NCBI RefSeq assembly: GCF_019802045.1
Contig: NZ_JAHVHU010000005.1
Location: 1 to 64,000 of the forward strand
Origin: Membranihabitans marinus
GTDB lineage: Bacteria; Bacteroidota; Bacteroidia; Chitinophagales; Saprospiraceae
Reading direction: 5' to 3'
DNA length: 64,000 bases
Part shown: positions 1 through 8,900 of the stretch, piece by piece
Layout of the letters: every line of letters starts with the position of its first letter
Position numbering within the stretch: position 1 is the stretch's first letter
Program-made: the position numbers and the translations under genes
The notes under the pieces: model-generated
The model's input: only the letters and a program-made list of their open reading frames with translations
The model's database searches: none
Told to the model about the DNA's origin: nothing

Positions 1-68
1 GCAAGTTCATCCTTGTCTGCAATCTGATTGACCAATTCATCGAGTAATTTTTGAGTTTGATCTTTCAT
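1..68 (-). CDS. 5' end of a gene cut by the window edge, probably an IS256-type transposase
   Basis: An ATG at 68 reading leftward opens a frame that stays open to base 1 (22 complete codons, beginning MKDQTQKLLDELVNQ). The spacing of leucines and acidic residues is compatible with the N-terminus of an IS256-family transposase, and a terminal-repeat-like sequence lies about 80-105 bases upstream. Only 22 residues are visible, so no domain can be confirmed. A group II intron reverse transcriptase would be an alternative, because the DNA upstream is rich in inverted repeats. The reading frame itself is fairly likely real; the family is a guess. Confidence 0.4.
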   Translation of the reverse strand, partial: MKDQTQKLLDELVNQIADKDEL

Positions 69-146
69 AGTATAAAGTTTTTAGACTCACAAAATCAGAT
101 CAATTCCGCTCAACACAAAATTTTTTGGAAAGTCTTCTTGAACTCC

Positions 147-175
147 ACAAATACACAAACTACTTGACAGTCCCC
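147..175 (-). repeat. possible IS256-like terminal inverted repeat
   Basis: Read on the minus strand, this stretch begins GGGGACTGTCAAGTAGTTTG and continues GTGTATTTGTGG. From memory, many IS256-family ends have a GTCA(A) block followed by TTTGTGTA, and the transposase ATG usually follows within about 100 bases, as it does here. The partner repeat and any target duplication lie outside the window, so the assignment cannot be closed. Confidence 0.35.
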
Positions 176-514
176 GCTACTGGGGGTGTAGTGGTACTGT
201 AAGTCTTCCGTGGGTTTCATTCTTAGCTAGGAAGATCAGCCTGAAAAAGTTCTATAGTTTTAGGCTTACCTCTCGTGCCGGACAAAAACCAAAAAGCCCC
301 AGTACAGCGTCTCGAGTACTCGGGATCGGTCGCCCTACTGTAAACAAGGCATCAGACATCAGAATGTCGACCATCTTTCACCTACCCCTTTTCAGCTTTC
401 ATCGTCCACCGTAGCTTCAGCGCAGGAGGATCTGCTTTGAGCTTACTGTCAACTCTCCCCATTCCACCTCCAATTCCTTTCACCGAAAAATGCACCGTTC
501 TTCCCCCTTTCTTC
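176..514. other. gene-free stretch with several inverted repeats, function unknown
   Basis: No convincing reading frame lies between the partial left-edge gene and the ffh stop codon. Imperfect inverted repeats are visible: AGCCTGAAAA with TTTTAGGCT (238-266), and CCCAGTAC with GTACTCGGG (298-323). This may be a structured RNA, a degraded mobile element or the ffh 3' region. I do not recognise a known RNA family. Confidence 0.35.
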
Positions 515-1864
515 TTAACGTCTCATCCCGGGTCCGCCGCCGCCCAACATATTCTGCAAATTGCCCATGCCTTTGCCTTTACTCATCATATGCATCATTT
601 TCTTCATCTGGTCAAACTGCTTGATAAACATATTGATCTCATGCAAATTCTGACCGCAACCTTTGGCGATCCGTCGTTTTCGGCTCATATTGAGAACCTC
701 AGGGTTTTCTCGCTCATGCTTCGTCATTGAAAAAATAATGGCTTCTACTTTGTTGAAGGCCGAATCATCGATATCCAGGTCCTTGGTCATTTTACCCATT
801 CCGGGGATCATACTCATCAACCCTTTGAGGTCTCCCATTTTACGCAATTGGGCAATCTGGCTCAGAAAATCGTTGAAGTCGAATTTGTTCTTTTTGATCT
901 TGCGCTCCAGCTTTTGCGCTTCCTTCTCATCGTATTGCTCCTGCGCTTTTTCCACAAACGATACGATATCACCCATCCCAAGAATTCGCTGCGCCATCCG
1001 TTCCGGATGGAACACATCCAGGGTATCCATCGTCTCTCCGGCACTGGTAAATTTGATGGGCTTTCCGACGGTATATTTGACTGTCAAAGCGGCACCACCC
1101 CGGGTATCTCCATCCAGTTTTGTCAACACCACCCCATCGTAGTCAATCACATCATTAAAAGCTTTGGCGGTATTGACCGCATCCTGCCCCGTCATGGCAT
1201 CCACCACAAACAAGGCTTCATTGGGATCAACCGCTTCATTGATGTTTGAGATCTCATTCATCATCGCCTCATCGATCGCCAGTCGACCGGCCGTATCGAT
1301 AATGACCACATTAAAATTATTGGCTTTGGCGTGCGCAATCCCCTGAAGCGCAATTTCTACCGGATCTTTATTATCCTCGATCGTAAAGACGGGCACTTTG
1401 ATCTGTTCACCGATCACCTGGAGTTGATTGATCGCTGCCGGTCGATACACATCACCCGCGATAAGCAGAGGTGATAGTTTTTTCTTTGATTTCAAAAATT
1501 TGGCCAACTTACCAGAAAAGGTCGTTTTACCAGAACCTTGCAAACCGGCCACCAGAATAGTACTCGGTTTCCCATTCAGATTAATTCCTTCAGCTTGTCC
1601 ACCCATCAATTCGGTCAGCTCATCCTGGACGATCTTCACCATCATCTCACCGGGACGCACTGCATTGAGTACATTCTCTTGTCCGAGTGCTTTGTCCTTG
1701 ACCTTATCGGTGAACTCCTTTGCAATCTTATAGTTGACATCCGCTGCCACCAATGCCCGGCGTATCTCTTTGACGGACTGTGCAATATTGACTTCGGACA
1801 ACCGACCGTGTCCTTTCAAATTCTTAAAGGCGCCTTCCAATCGATCATTTAAACTCTCAAACAT
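515..1864 (-). CDS. ffh: signal recognition particle protein Ffh (SRP54)
   Basis: This GTPase binds 4.5S RNA and signal sequences of nascent membrane proteins and delivers ribosomes to FtsY. The 449-residue length is normal. The N domain is at about 1-90. The G domain carries the P-loop GLQGSGKTT from residue 107, GDVYRPAAINQL, DTAGR and TKLDGDTRGG. From about 300 the methionine-rich M domain follows, with an RNA-binding helix region (MSRKRRIAKGCG) and a Gly/Met-rich tail ending PGMRR. The ATG at 1864 gives the expected N-terminus MFESLNDRLE. The gene stands alone on the minus strand. Its receptor gene ftsY is 42 kb away in this window, and yidC lies just beyond the DUF3293 gene. Confidence 0.97.
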   Translation of the reverse strand: MFESLNDRLEGAFKNLKGHGRLSEVNIAQSVKEIRRALVAADVNYKIAKEFTDKVKDKALGQENVLNAVRPGEMMVKIVQDELTELMGGQAEGINLNGKPSTILVAGLQGSGKTTFSGKLAKFLKSKKKLSPLLIAGDVYRPAAINQLQVIGEQIKVPVFTIEDNKDPVEIALQGIAHAKANNFNVVIIDTAGRLAIDEAMMNEISNINEAVDPNEALFVVDAMTGQDAVNTAKAFNDVIDYDGVVLTKLDGDTRGGAALTVKYTVGKPIKFTSAGETMDTLDVFHPERMAQRILGMGDIVSFVEKAQEQYDEKEAQKLERKIKKNKFDFNDFLSQIAQLRKMGDLKGLMSMIPGMGKMTKDLDIDDSAFNKVEAIIFSMTKHERENPEVLNMSRKRRIAKGCGQNLHEINMFIKQFDQMKKMMHMMSKGKGMGNLQNMLGGGGPGMRR

Positions 1865-1908
1865 ATTATTTCGTTTTAATTACTTCGTCTTCATTATAAA
1901 AAACAGTG

Positions 1909-1916
1909 CAAAAATA
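1909..1916 (-). promoter_or_regulatory. putative -7 box of the ffh promoter
   Basis: The minus strand reads TATTTTTG, a full match to the Bacteroidota -7 consensus TAnnTTTG, 45 bases upstream of the ffh ATG. No good -33 TTTG is seen, so the call rests on the -7 box and its position. Confidence 0.4.
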
Positions 1917-1948
1917 CAGAACTATTTATATTTTTCCTAGGGCACTTT

Positions 1949-2377
1949 CTATTTAACCCATATCAACATGGGTTCAACTCTTATCCGCTTGAATACAAAT
2001 GCATTTTGATGGTATTCGAGCGCGGTTCTTTTTCCTTCGTCTCGGGTCATACCTGGTATCCAACAAGTAGCCTCATCCGGAAAAATTCCTTCCGGGTCGC
2101 AATTTATACCGTTAACGCATAAAAAGCCTTTTTGCGTTACTTCCTTCATTAACTTCTTATGGTGGTACTTGTTGTATGCGTCGGTGTGCACTTTCGAAAC
2201 CGGATTGTATGCCGTCAATATACACAGAGTCTCCACGGCCCATGACTGAAGCCATTGATCGACACCCGGATGGGGAACACCGATCCGAAGTATCAACCGG
2301 GGATCCAGACACTTATAAATGGCATTCCTATAAGCATCGTTCAGATTTTCATATTGTTCGTCGAATAAATTCTTCAC
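1949..2377 (-). CDS. DUF3293 domain-containing protein
   Basis: The protein resembles the DUF3293 family of small uncharacterised bacterial proteins. Visible family-like features are IRIGVPHP, the ITAYNP-like LTAYNPVS followed by a run of polar residues, and CDPEGIFPDEATCWIPGM near the C-terminus. Molecular function is unknown. The frame stays open as far as 2449, but that would overlap the divergent yidC start at 2442 and add an unrelated N-terminus. I therefore prefer the GTG at 2377 (MKNLFDEQYENL, 142 residues), close to the usual family length. The gene is divergent from yidC and shares a 64-base spacer with it. Confidence 0.7.
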   Translation of the reverse strand: MKNLFDEQYENLNDAYRNAIYKCLDPRLILRIGVPHPGVDQWLQSWAVETLCILTAYNPVSKVHTDAYNKYHHKKLMKEVTQKGFLCVNGINCDPEGIFPDEATCWIPGMTRDEGKRTALEYHQNAFVFKRIRVEPMLIWVK

Positions 2378-2392
2378 CAATAAACAAAATTG

Positions 2393-2400
2393 TACCTTTG
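2393..2400 (+). promoter_or_regulatory. putative -7 box of the yidC promoter
   Basis: TACCTTTG matches TAnnTTTG exactly and lies 42 bases before the yidC ATG, inside the short divergent spacer. The -33 region is weak (no TTTG at 19-21 bases). Confidence 0.45.
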
Positions 2401-2441
2401 CGTTGATTTTACAAAAATTTATTTGAATTACATAGACCTCT

Positions 2442-4316
2442 ATGGACAAAAAACAAATGTTAGGGTTTGGATTGATCCTTGTACTATTAGCTTTATGGCT
2501 GTATATGAATCAACCCACGGAGGCAGAAAGGCTTGAGGTTCAGAGAAAACAGGACTCATTAGCCCGCGTTGAAAATCAGGATATACCGATTACGCCACAG
2601 ACCAATGCAAATAATACCGATACGGTACTCTCAGACTCTTTGTCCGGCAATGATGCGGCAGTGACTGAACGACTGACTGCTCAATATGGAGCGTTTGCAC
2701 CAGCTGCTTCTGGGAAAGAAGAGTTTTCGACACTGGAAAATTCAGAGATGAAAATTAAATTTTCATCCAAAGGAGGACGCATTGTCGATGTTCTCCTTAA
2801 AGGCTATAAGAAGATCATCGAAAATGAAGACAAAGAGGAGGTCGAAGTACCGCTCCGTCTTATGGAAGACGAAAAAGATCGGTTTGAATATCTCGTTCCG
2901 CTCAACAACCAAATGATCTCAACCCAGGATCTCTACTTTACGCCAACCGTAGATGGAAATATTATTCGATTTCGGGCAGAAACTACCAATGGGGGCTATA
3001 TCGAACAAGCCTACCAGCTCCTGCCTGAATCATTCCAGGTCGAATACCAGGTCACCTGGGATCAGCTACCAAACAGCAATCAACAACCCATCACACTGAA
3101 CTGGCTCAGCTATCTGGATAAGCTGGAAAAAAACACACAGTTTGAACGAACTTACAGTACCATTCACTACAAACCGCAGGACGAACGAACAAGCTATACC
3201 AGCTATACCAGCAACGATGAAGAAGAGCTAACCAATAAAATTAAATGGGTGGCCCATTCCAATCAGTTCTTTAACACAGCACTTCTCGCCGATCAGGCTT
3301 TCGAAGACGGCCACCTGCAAGTCACGACTTTAGACGAGAACAATCCGGATCTAAAAAAACTTCACTCCCAATTGACCTTACCCAATAAAATGGGAATGAA
3401 CCAATTTAATATGGAGATGTATATCGGCCCGAATGATTATAAGAAATTGCGCGAAATGGGTCATGAATTGGAAGATATCATCCCTTTTGGTTGGAGTATT
3501 TTCGGTACAATTAACCGCCGGGTTATCCGGCCGTTGTTTGTCTTTCTGGACAACATCATAGGGAGCAAAGGTTTGGCCATACTTCTACTGACCTTCCTGG
3601 TAAAGATGGCGTTGTACCCCATTACATATAAAATGCTATACTCGCAGGCCAAAACCCAGGCCTTGAAACCGCGAATGGACAAGCTTAAGGAAAAATATAA
3701 AGACGATTCCAAAAAGGTCCAGATGGAAACGATGAAACTCTATCAGGAGTATGGGGTCAATCCGGTGGGGGGATGCCTGCCAATGCTCTTGCAAATGCCC
3801 ATCTGGTTCGCACTTTACCGGTTCTTCCCGGCCTCGATCGAATTCCGGCAAGCCAGTTTTTTATGGGCACCAGACTTATCCTCGTACGATGCTTTTTTCC
3901 ATCTTCCGTTTGATATACCCATGCTTGGAGGACACATATCCCTCTTTACCATATTATATACCATCAGTATGATCGGATATACCTACTATAACTCCAAGAT
4001 CATGACACAGGCTTCGACGGGTAACGAGGAGATGATGAAAATGATGAAAGTCATGCAATATGCCATGCCCTTTATGTTCTTTTTCTTTTTCAACAATTAC
4101 GCTTCCGGATTGACGGCGTACTTGTTCTTCAGTAACCTGATGACGATCAGCCAGACTGTTGTGACGAAGAATTTCGTGATCGATCATGATAAAATCAACC
4201 GCGAACTAGATGCCTATAAAAAGAAACCAAAAAAGACATCTAAGTTCAGAGAACGACTTAATGAAGCGATCAAAGAACAACAAAGGCAACAGGAACTAAA
4301 GAAAAAACAAAAATAA
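2442..4316 (+). CDS. yidC: membrane protein insertase YidC
   Basis: YidC inserts and folds inner-membrane proteins, alone or with SecYEG. The 624-residue protein starts MDKKQMLGFGLILVLLALWL, a typical first transmembrane helix (about 6-22). A low-complexity Ser/Thr/Asn linker and the large periplasmic beta domain (about 80-340) follow, with SSKGGRI, ITLNW-like elements and WVAHSNQFF. The Oxa1-type core occupies about 360-590, with NPVGGCLPMLLQMPIWFALY and a hydrophobic MPFMFFFFFNNYASGL segment. The C-terminus is Lys/Gln-rich, as expected for ribosome contact. gpsA follows 16 bases downstream on the same strand, so the two are probably cotranscribed. Confidence 0.97.
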   Translation: MDKKQMLGFGLILVLLALWLYMNQPTEAERLEVQRKQDSLARVENQDIPITPQTNANNTDTVLSDSLSGNDAAVTERLTAQYGAFAPAASGKEEFSTLENSEMKIKFSSKGGRIVDVLLKGYKKIIENEDKEEVEVPLRLMEDEKDRFEYLVPLNNQMISTQDLYFTPTVDGNIIRFRAETTNGGYIEQAYQLLPESFQVEYQVTWDQLPNSNQQPITLNWLSYLDKLEKNTQFERTYSTIHYKPQDERTSYTSYTSNDEEELTNKIKWVAHSNQFFNTALLADQAFEDGHLQVTTLDENNPDLKKLHSQLTLPNKMGMNQFNMEMYIGPNDYKKLREMGHELEDIIPFGWSIFGTINRRVIRPLFVFLDNIIGSKGLAILLLTFLVKMALYPITYKMLYSQAKTQALKPRMDKLKEKYKDDSKKVQMETMKLYQEYGVNPVGGCLPMLLQMPIWFALYRFFPASIEFRQASFLWAPDLSSYDAFFHLPFDIPMLGGHISLFTILYTISMIGYTYYNSKIMTQASTGNEEMMKMMKVMQYAMPFMFFFFFNNYASGLTAYLFFSNLMTISQTVVTKNFVIDHDKINRELDAYKKKPKKTSKFRERLNEAIKEQQRQQELKKKQK

Positions 4317-4332
4317 ACAGAAGGACCAAACA

Positions 4333-5367
4333 TTGAACAATCAAATAGGTGTTATCGGTTCAGGAAATTTCGGCACAGCAATCAGTGTTCTGCTGGCGCA
4401 CAATACTGGAGTACTTCTGTACGCCAGGAATAAACAAGTGTCCGAAACAATCAACCGAACGCATAGCCATATGGGGTGGACACTCCCCACCAGGATCAAA
4501 GCCATTTCGGATCTGGAAGAAATATGTCAACGCTGTTCAGTCCTATTTATCGCCATACCATCGTTTGAATTTCCAAACCTTGCCCGAGCCATGTCGCCTT
4601 TTCTTACTCCACAGCACATCGTCATTCACGGTGTGAAGGGGTTTGCACTTCGGGATGAACAAAATCGCAACTATCAGATTACACCCCACGAGGGATTCCC
4701 GGTACGTACCATGAGCGAGGTGCTCAAATCCGAAACCAATGTGATCCGCATCGGCTGTCTATCGGGACCAAATCTGAGTAAAGAACTCCTAAAACGGCTT
4801 CCGGCCGCATCTGTGATCGCAAGCGCCTATGATGAAGTCATCGTGACTGCTCAAAACTTGCTGAATCAAAATAAATTTAAATTGTATCGCTCCCAGCATT
4901 TAAAAGGAACTGAAATAGCCGGTGCGTTAAAAAATATCGTGGCCATAGCGAGTGGAATGATCAATGGTCAAAATCTGGGTAAGAATCTGGAGTCCATCGT
5001 TATTACCAAAGGGCTTCGCGAGATGTTAATCATCGGTCAATCGCTTGATATTGCACCCGATGCGTTTCTTGGTCTGGCCGGTATTGGTGATTTGATCGCC
5101 ACCTCCACCGCAAAAAGCAGTCGGAATTATTCCTTTGGCTATACCATAGGCCAATCCGATAACATTGCCAGGGCACTTGATGAAACCCGGGATCTTGTGG
5201 AAGGAATAGGGACCACCGAAATCATTTTCAACTATATCCGAAAAGCAAATCTGACCTGCCCAGTCATCCACATGGTCTACGATGTCATCTTCAATAAAAT
5301 GGAGGTCCAAACGGCTGTAGATCACATCTATGCACACAACACAACTTTTGATGTGGACTTTCTTTAG
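4333..5367 (+). CDS. gpsA: NAD(P)H-dependent glycerol-3-phosphate dehydrogenase
   Basis: GpsA reduces dihydroxyacetone phosphate to sn-glycerol 3-phosphate for phospholipid synthesis in the cytoplasm. The dinucleotide-binding loop GSGNFGTA is at residues 9-16. Other family motifs are SGPNLSKEL, the catalytic-lysine region EIAGALKNIVAIASGM and the substrate-binding GIGDLIATSTAKSSRNYSFG. At 344 residues it is near the normal length. The only in-frame start in front of the nucleotide-binding strand is TTG at 4333, since upstream codons hold no ATG or GTG before the yidC stop. It follows yidC by 16 bases. A G8 run and word-like repeats sit just downstream of the stop. Confidence 0.95.
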   Translation: MNNQIGVIGSGNFGTAISVLLAHNTGVLLYARNKQVSETINRTHSHMGWTLPTRIKAISDLEEICQRCSVLFIAIPSFEFPNLARAMSPFLTPQHIVIHGVKGFALRDEQNRNYQITPHEGFPVRTMSEVLKSETNVIRIGCLSGPNLSKELLKRLPAASVIASAYDEVIVTAQNLLNQNKFKLYRSQHLKGTEIAGALKNIVAIASGMINGQNLGKNLESIVITKGLREMLIIGQSLDIAPDAFLGLAGIGDLIATSTAKSSRNYSFGYTIGQSDNIARALDETRDLVEGIGTTEIIFNYIRKANLTCPVIHMVYDVIFNKMEVQTAVDHIYAHNTTFDVDFL

Positions 5368-5436
5368 ATTGTAGATTGTGGAATTTAGATTGAAAATTTG
5401 GGGGGGGACAGCTCGTTATTAGACGATCACTATCAA

Positions 5437-5781
5437 TCAAGAATTCCTAATCCTTTTTTTAACCGTTTTTAAGGAAGTGACAAAAATGGAAATCAATTCA
5501 TTGCACTCTTTCTTCAGCCCTTCAAGATCGATATCTCCATCAATTACTCCAGCTTCCTCTATCATTTCAAGCCAAAACAACGTGTCATCGGCTTCTTCGA
5601 ACACTATATTCAATTTATGTACAAAAGTTTTATCACTTCCTGCCCTACATACGGCTCGGTAATTTGCAGCAATGGAGGTACCTGATCGCACAATTTGATT
5701 AGTAAATGTCCAGCCAACGCGGTTATTAGGTAAATCATTCACCAACTTTATTATCTCCAATGCATGCATACTTTTTAACAA
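5437..5781 (-). CDS. four helix bundle protein (23S rRNA intervening-sequence protein family)
   Basis: The 114-residue protein has the family core QIVRSGTSIAANYRA, then an FVHKLNIVFEEADDTLFWLEMI helix pair and the C-terminal ELISIFVTSLKTVKKRI helix. Relatives were first noticed in intervening sequences of 23S rRNA genes, but most, like this one, stand alone, and their function is unknown. The N-terminus is somewhat short: a TTG at 5781 or the ATG at 5769 are the only starts, and the frame stays open upstream without an ATG. It is convergent with gpsA and lies just downstream of the large adhesin gene. Confidence 0.75.
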   Translation of the reverse strand: MLKSMHALEIIKLVNDLPNNRVGWTFTNQIVRSGTSIAANYRAVCRAGSDKTFVHKLNIVFEEADDTLFWLEMIEEAGVIDGDIDLEGLKKECNELISIFVTSLKTVKKRIRNS

Positions 5782-5869
5782 GAGGTCTGAATGGATACAG
5801 GTGATTATCTTGCTAAATAATGCGAGTCTAGTGGATAACCCAATCCTTGAAACCAGAAAACAAACAACT

Positions 5870-5908
5870 CCCCTAATCCGAAATCTGAAATCTGAAATCT
5901 GAAATCAA
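5870..5908. repeat. imperfect GAAATCT tandem repeat
   Basis: The heptamer GAAATCT occurs in three consecutive copies flanked by degenerate ones (CGAAATC and GAAATCA). The tract sits between the adhesin terminator and the four-helix-bundle gene. Similar words recur near 30509-30545 and 42703-42724. Confidence 0.7.
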
Positions 5909-5940
5909 AAAGGGCTGCCTCTGAAAACTCAAAAGCAGCC
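5906..5940 (-). terminator. intrinsic terminator of the T9SS adhesin cluster
   Basis: On the minus strand GGCTGC (5940-5935) pairs perfectly with GCAGCC (5918-5913) across a loop of about 16 bases, and a CTTTTTG run follows. It lies 27 bases beyond the adhesin stop codon, in the right orientation to end that transcript. Confidence 0.7.
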
Positions 5941-5966
5941 ACTTCATAGTCCTAGTTGTTAATGCA

Positions 5967-8900
5967 CTAGCGTATAATCGTCACATTTCCTTTTTCAGTG
6001 TAGGTATCTCCACCGATACAGGTTACACTGAGGTAATAGCCATATACATCCGGTGGAAGCATTTTTCCTCGGAATGTTCCATCCCATCCCTGACTCAAAT
6101 TATTGGTCTCAAACATCTTTTCGCCCCATCGGTCGTAAACAATAAAGTGTACGATATCAATGCTTTCCCCACGTACGTACAATATATCATTGGTCCCGTC
6201 TCCATTGGGGGAAAAAGCTCTCGGGACAAATACATAGGGAGGCTCACACTGTGGATTCAGCACCACGATGGTAATTGTTTTTTGAACCTCACAGCCATTT
6301 TCATCTTTTGCGGTAAGTGTAAAGGTCGTCGTGGTTTCAGGAATCACTTCCGTTTGTGGTTGATCGGGATTGTCTACATAATCTGCCGGTTCCCAACGGT
6401 AGGTGACAAACCCGTTGTCACTCGCAGTCAATGTCGCTTTCTCCCCGCGGAACAAGGTATCCCGGTCTGTACTGATGGTCAGATTCTCCAAAGCTGGCGG
6501 GATCTGAAGCATCACCGTGTCCATGCTCAGACAACCATCAGAAAAATACACCCAGGCTGTCACGATCGAGTTGCTGTCCGGTGTGTAGGTGGCGAACGCC
6601 GGATTCGCTTCAGACACGACAACGTTTTCCGGTCCCCATACTATGCTATCGTACGGTTCTTCTGTGTTAAACTGTACTTCCAGCATCACTTCATCTCCGG
6701 GGCAAATGCCATCAGTCTGCGAGGCCACGATTTGAACATTTCGAAACTGCAAATCAATGGTATCCATGAAGGTACAGCCACCCAAATCTGCGACAACGGT
6801 ATATTCCCCCATTTTTTCAAATGGAAATTCAATCATCTGATCGGTACCAATCAACACACCGTCCGGATCTGACCATTGGATGTTCATCGGTTCCCCCCCG
6901 TTTCCTACAGACAGTCGGGCGGTATCACCCATACAGAACTCCGTTTTATTTGCTGAAATGATATCCGAAGCCATCTCGATAAATACATACACGCGACCAA
7001 GGGTCTGACATGTGGTATCGTCCGGGTGAAGAATGATCGCATTGTAAATGCTGTTCATTTCAACAGTCGTGGTCGGACTAGCTATGTCATTGGCGCTAAG
7101 ATTGGGTCCCGTCCAGCTATAAATTAAATTGGTATCTCCGTCCGGATTCAACGTAACCGTTTCGGACTCACACAAGAAAATACTATCTCTGAATAGAAAT
7201 TCATCCGGATTAATCAGGGTCACTTGTGCTGAACTTTCGATGCAATCATCCCCTAATAGACGAGCCGTTACTTCAAAAGTCCCATATTCTCCAAAGTCAA
7301 AATCAAACGTGGGCTCTGTAGAAATGATAGAATCCCCATAGGTCCATTCAATATCCCCGTCCAGGGGCACATCCAGTGCAATCAGTGTTGCCACCGTTTC
7401 ACCACACTCAAAGGAATAGTCGATATCCAGCAAATCATTAATCGGAATCACATTGACCTGCTTTCGGAAAGAGGACGAACATCCGGTCTCCGAATTCGTA
7501 ATTGTCACAGTGAACTCTTGCGAAGTGAATAATTGTGCGGACGGATTGACCACACGTGCATCTTCAAAGAAAGATTCTGGTTGCCAGTAGTAATTAAATG
7601 TGGTATCCCCACCTTCATTGAGGAATACAACATCTCCTTCACATATGGTCAACGTCGTGGTATCAAATGCAATACTATCTGTGGACTGATCCAAGATCAC
7701 CTGCACTGAACCAGTGGCACTGCATGTAGTGTCTCCATCCTGTATCTCTACGGTGACCTGGTAGGTTATATTTTCTGTAATATTCGCCATGGGGTTATAA
7801 GATGTTGGGTCATCCAGATTGTCTGTTGGCGTCCAGGTGTAAGTCAGATCATTTCGACCATATGGATTCAAAGCAATTAGCTTCGGATCACACACCACAA
7901 TCGTCGTATCGGGTGCTTGAATACCATCCGTGACTTGTAGTGTTCTGACAAAAGATCGGGCACATTCGGCATTCGCCAGTTCGACTCGAATATCATACAT
8001 ACCGGGGGCTGCAAAAGTATAGTCCAGATTGACACCCTGTCCGATTTCTGTTAACTCACCAGCATCATCCAAGTACCAATTCACCTCATAGCCTATCGCC
8101 GGATCATTGAGTTCCAGCGTATAATCCAATCCTTCACAACTCCCATTGGTTTTGAAATCCAGCAGTGCGAAAAAATCATCAACTACGACGGTCTTGGTCA
8201 ATGTATCCGTGCAACCTTGTGCTGATTCAGCGATCAAAGTCACTTCATAACTCCCAAATTCTTCATACGTAAATGAGGGGTTGCTTGCTGTACTGGTTTT
8301 GGAACCATCGTTGCCGTCAAAATACCAGGTGGTACTGATCAGATTTGAACGCACAGGTTCAAATTTCATGGTTTTATCTACATCACATATATCGTATACC
8401 GCATTAAAATCCGCAATCGGCAATTCATTTACACGAATCCACACAAATCCAGTATCGACACAGTTTGGATCATTTTTATCCGTAACGACCACTTCAAAAC
8501 GGGTCGTTTGCGTCACATTTACCACGGGACTGGGATCATTGGTATTATCTATGAGATCGGAGTTCAACCATTGATAATCATAGCCTTCATAGGATACAGG
8601 GTTCAGAGTAATATTTCCTTCCACACACAGATCAATCGTATCACGCGGTACCGTAACTCCAAGCTCAACCAACAAAATGTCCTCCACGACTACTGTACAT
8701 TCCGGGTTACTGATTTCAGCCCGAACCCTATATTGTCCTGCTTCTCCAAAATCATAAGTGATTTGATTCCCGGATCCCAGGTCTATTTCCGTATCTCCAT
8801 CCAACAAAGTCCATGTAATTTCAAAACCTTCAATTGGTTTATCCAGTTTCAGGACCTGCTCATAATTTTCGCAATTTCCAAAGTTGGTAATCTCCAAATC

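Noticed and set aside
176-514. tmRNA, RNase P RNA or SRP RNA next to ffh
   Set aside because: I looked for conserved blocks (GAGGAAAGTCC-like, T-arm, GGAAR tetraloop context) and found none convincing on either strand.
2378-2449. N-terminal extension of the DUF3293 protein
   Set aside because: It would overlap the divergent yidC start, run through its promoter box and add residues unlike the family.
6147-6872. Plus-strand frame of 241 codons opposite the adhesin gene
   Set aside because: It is antisense to the adhesin C-terminal region, where the sorting-domain motifs prove the minus-strand reading.
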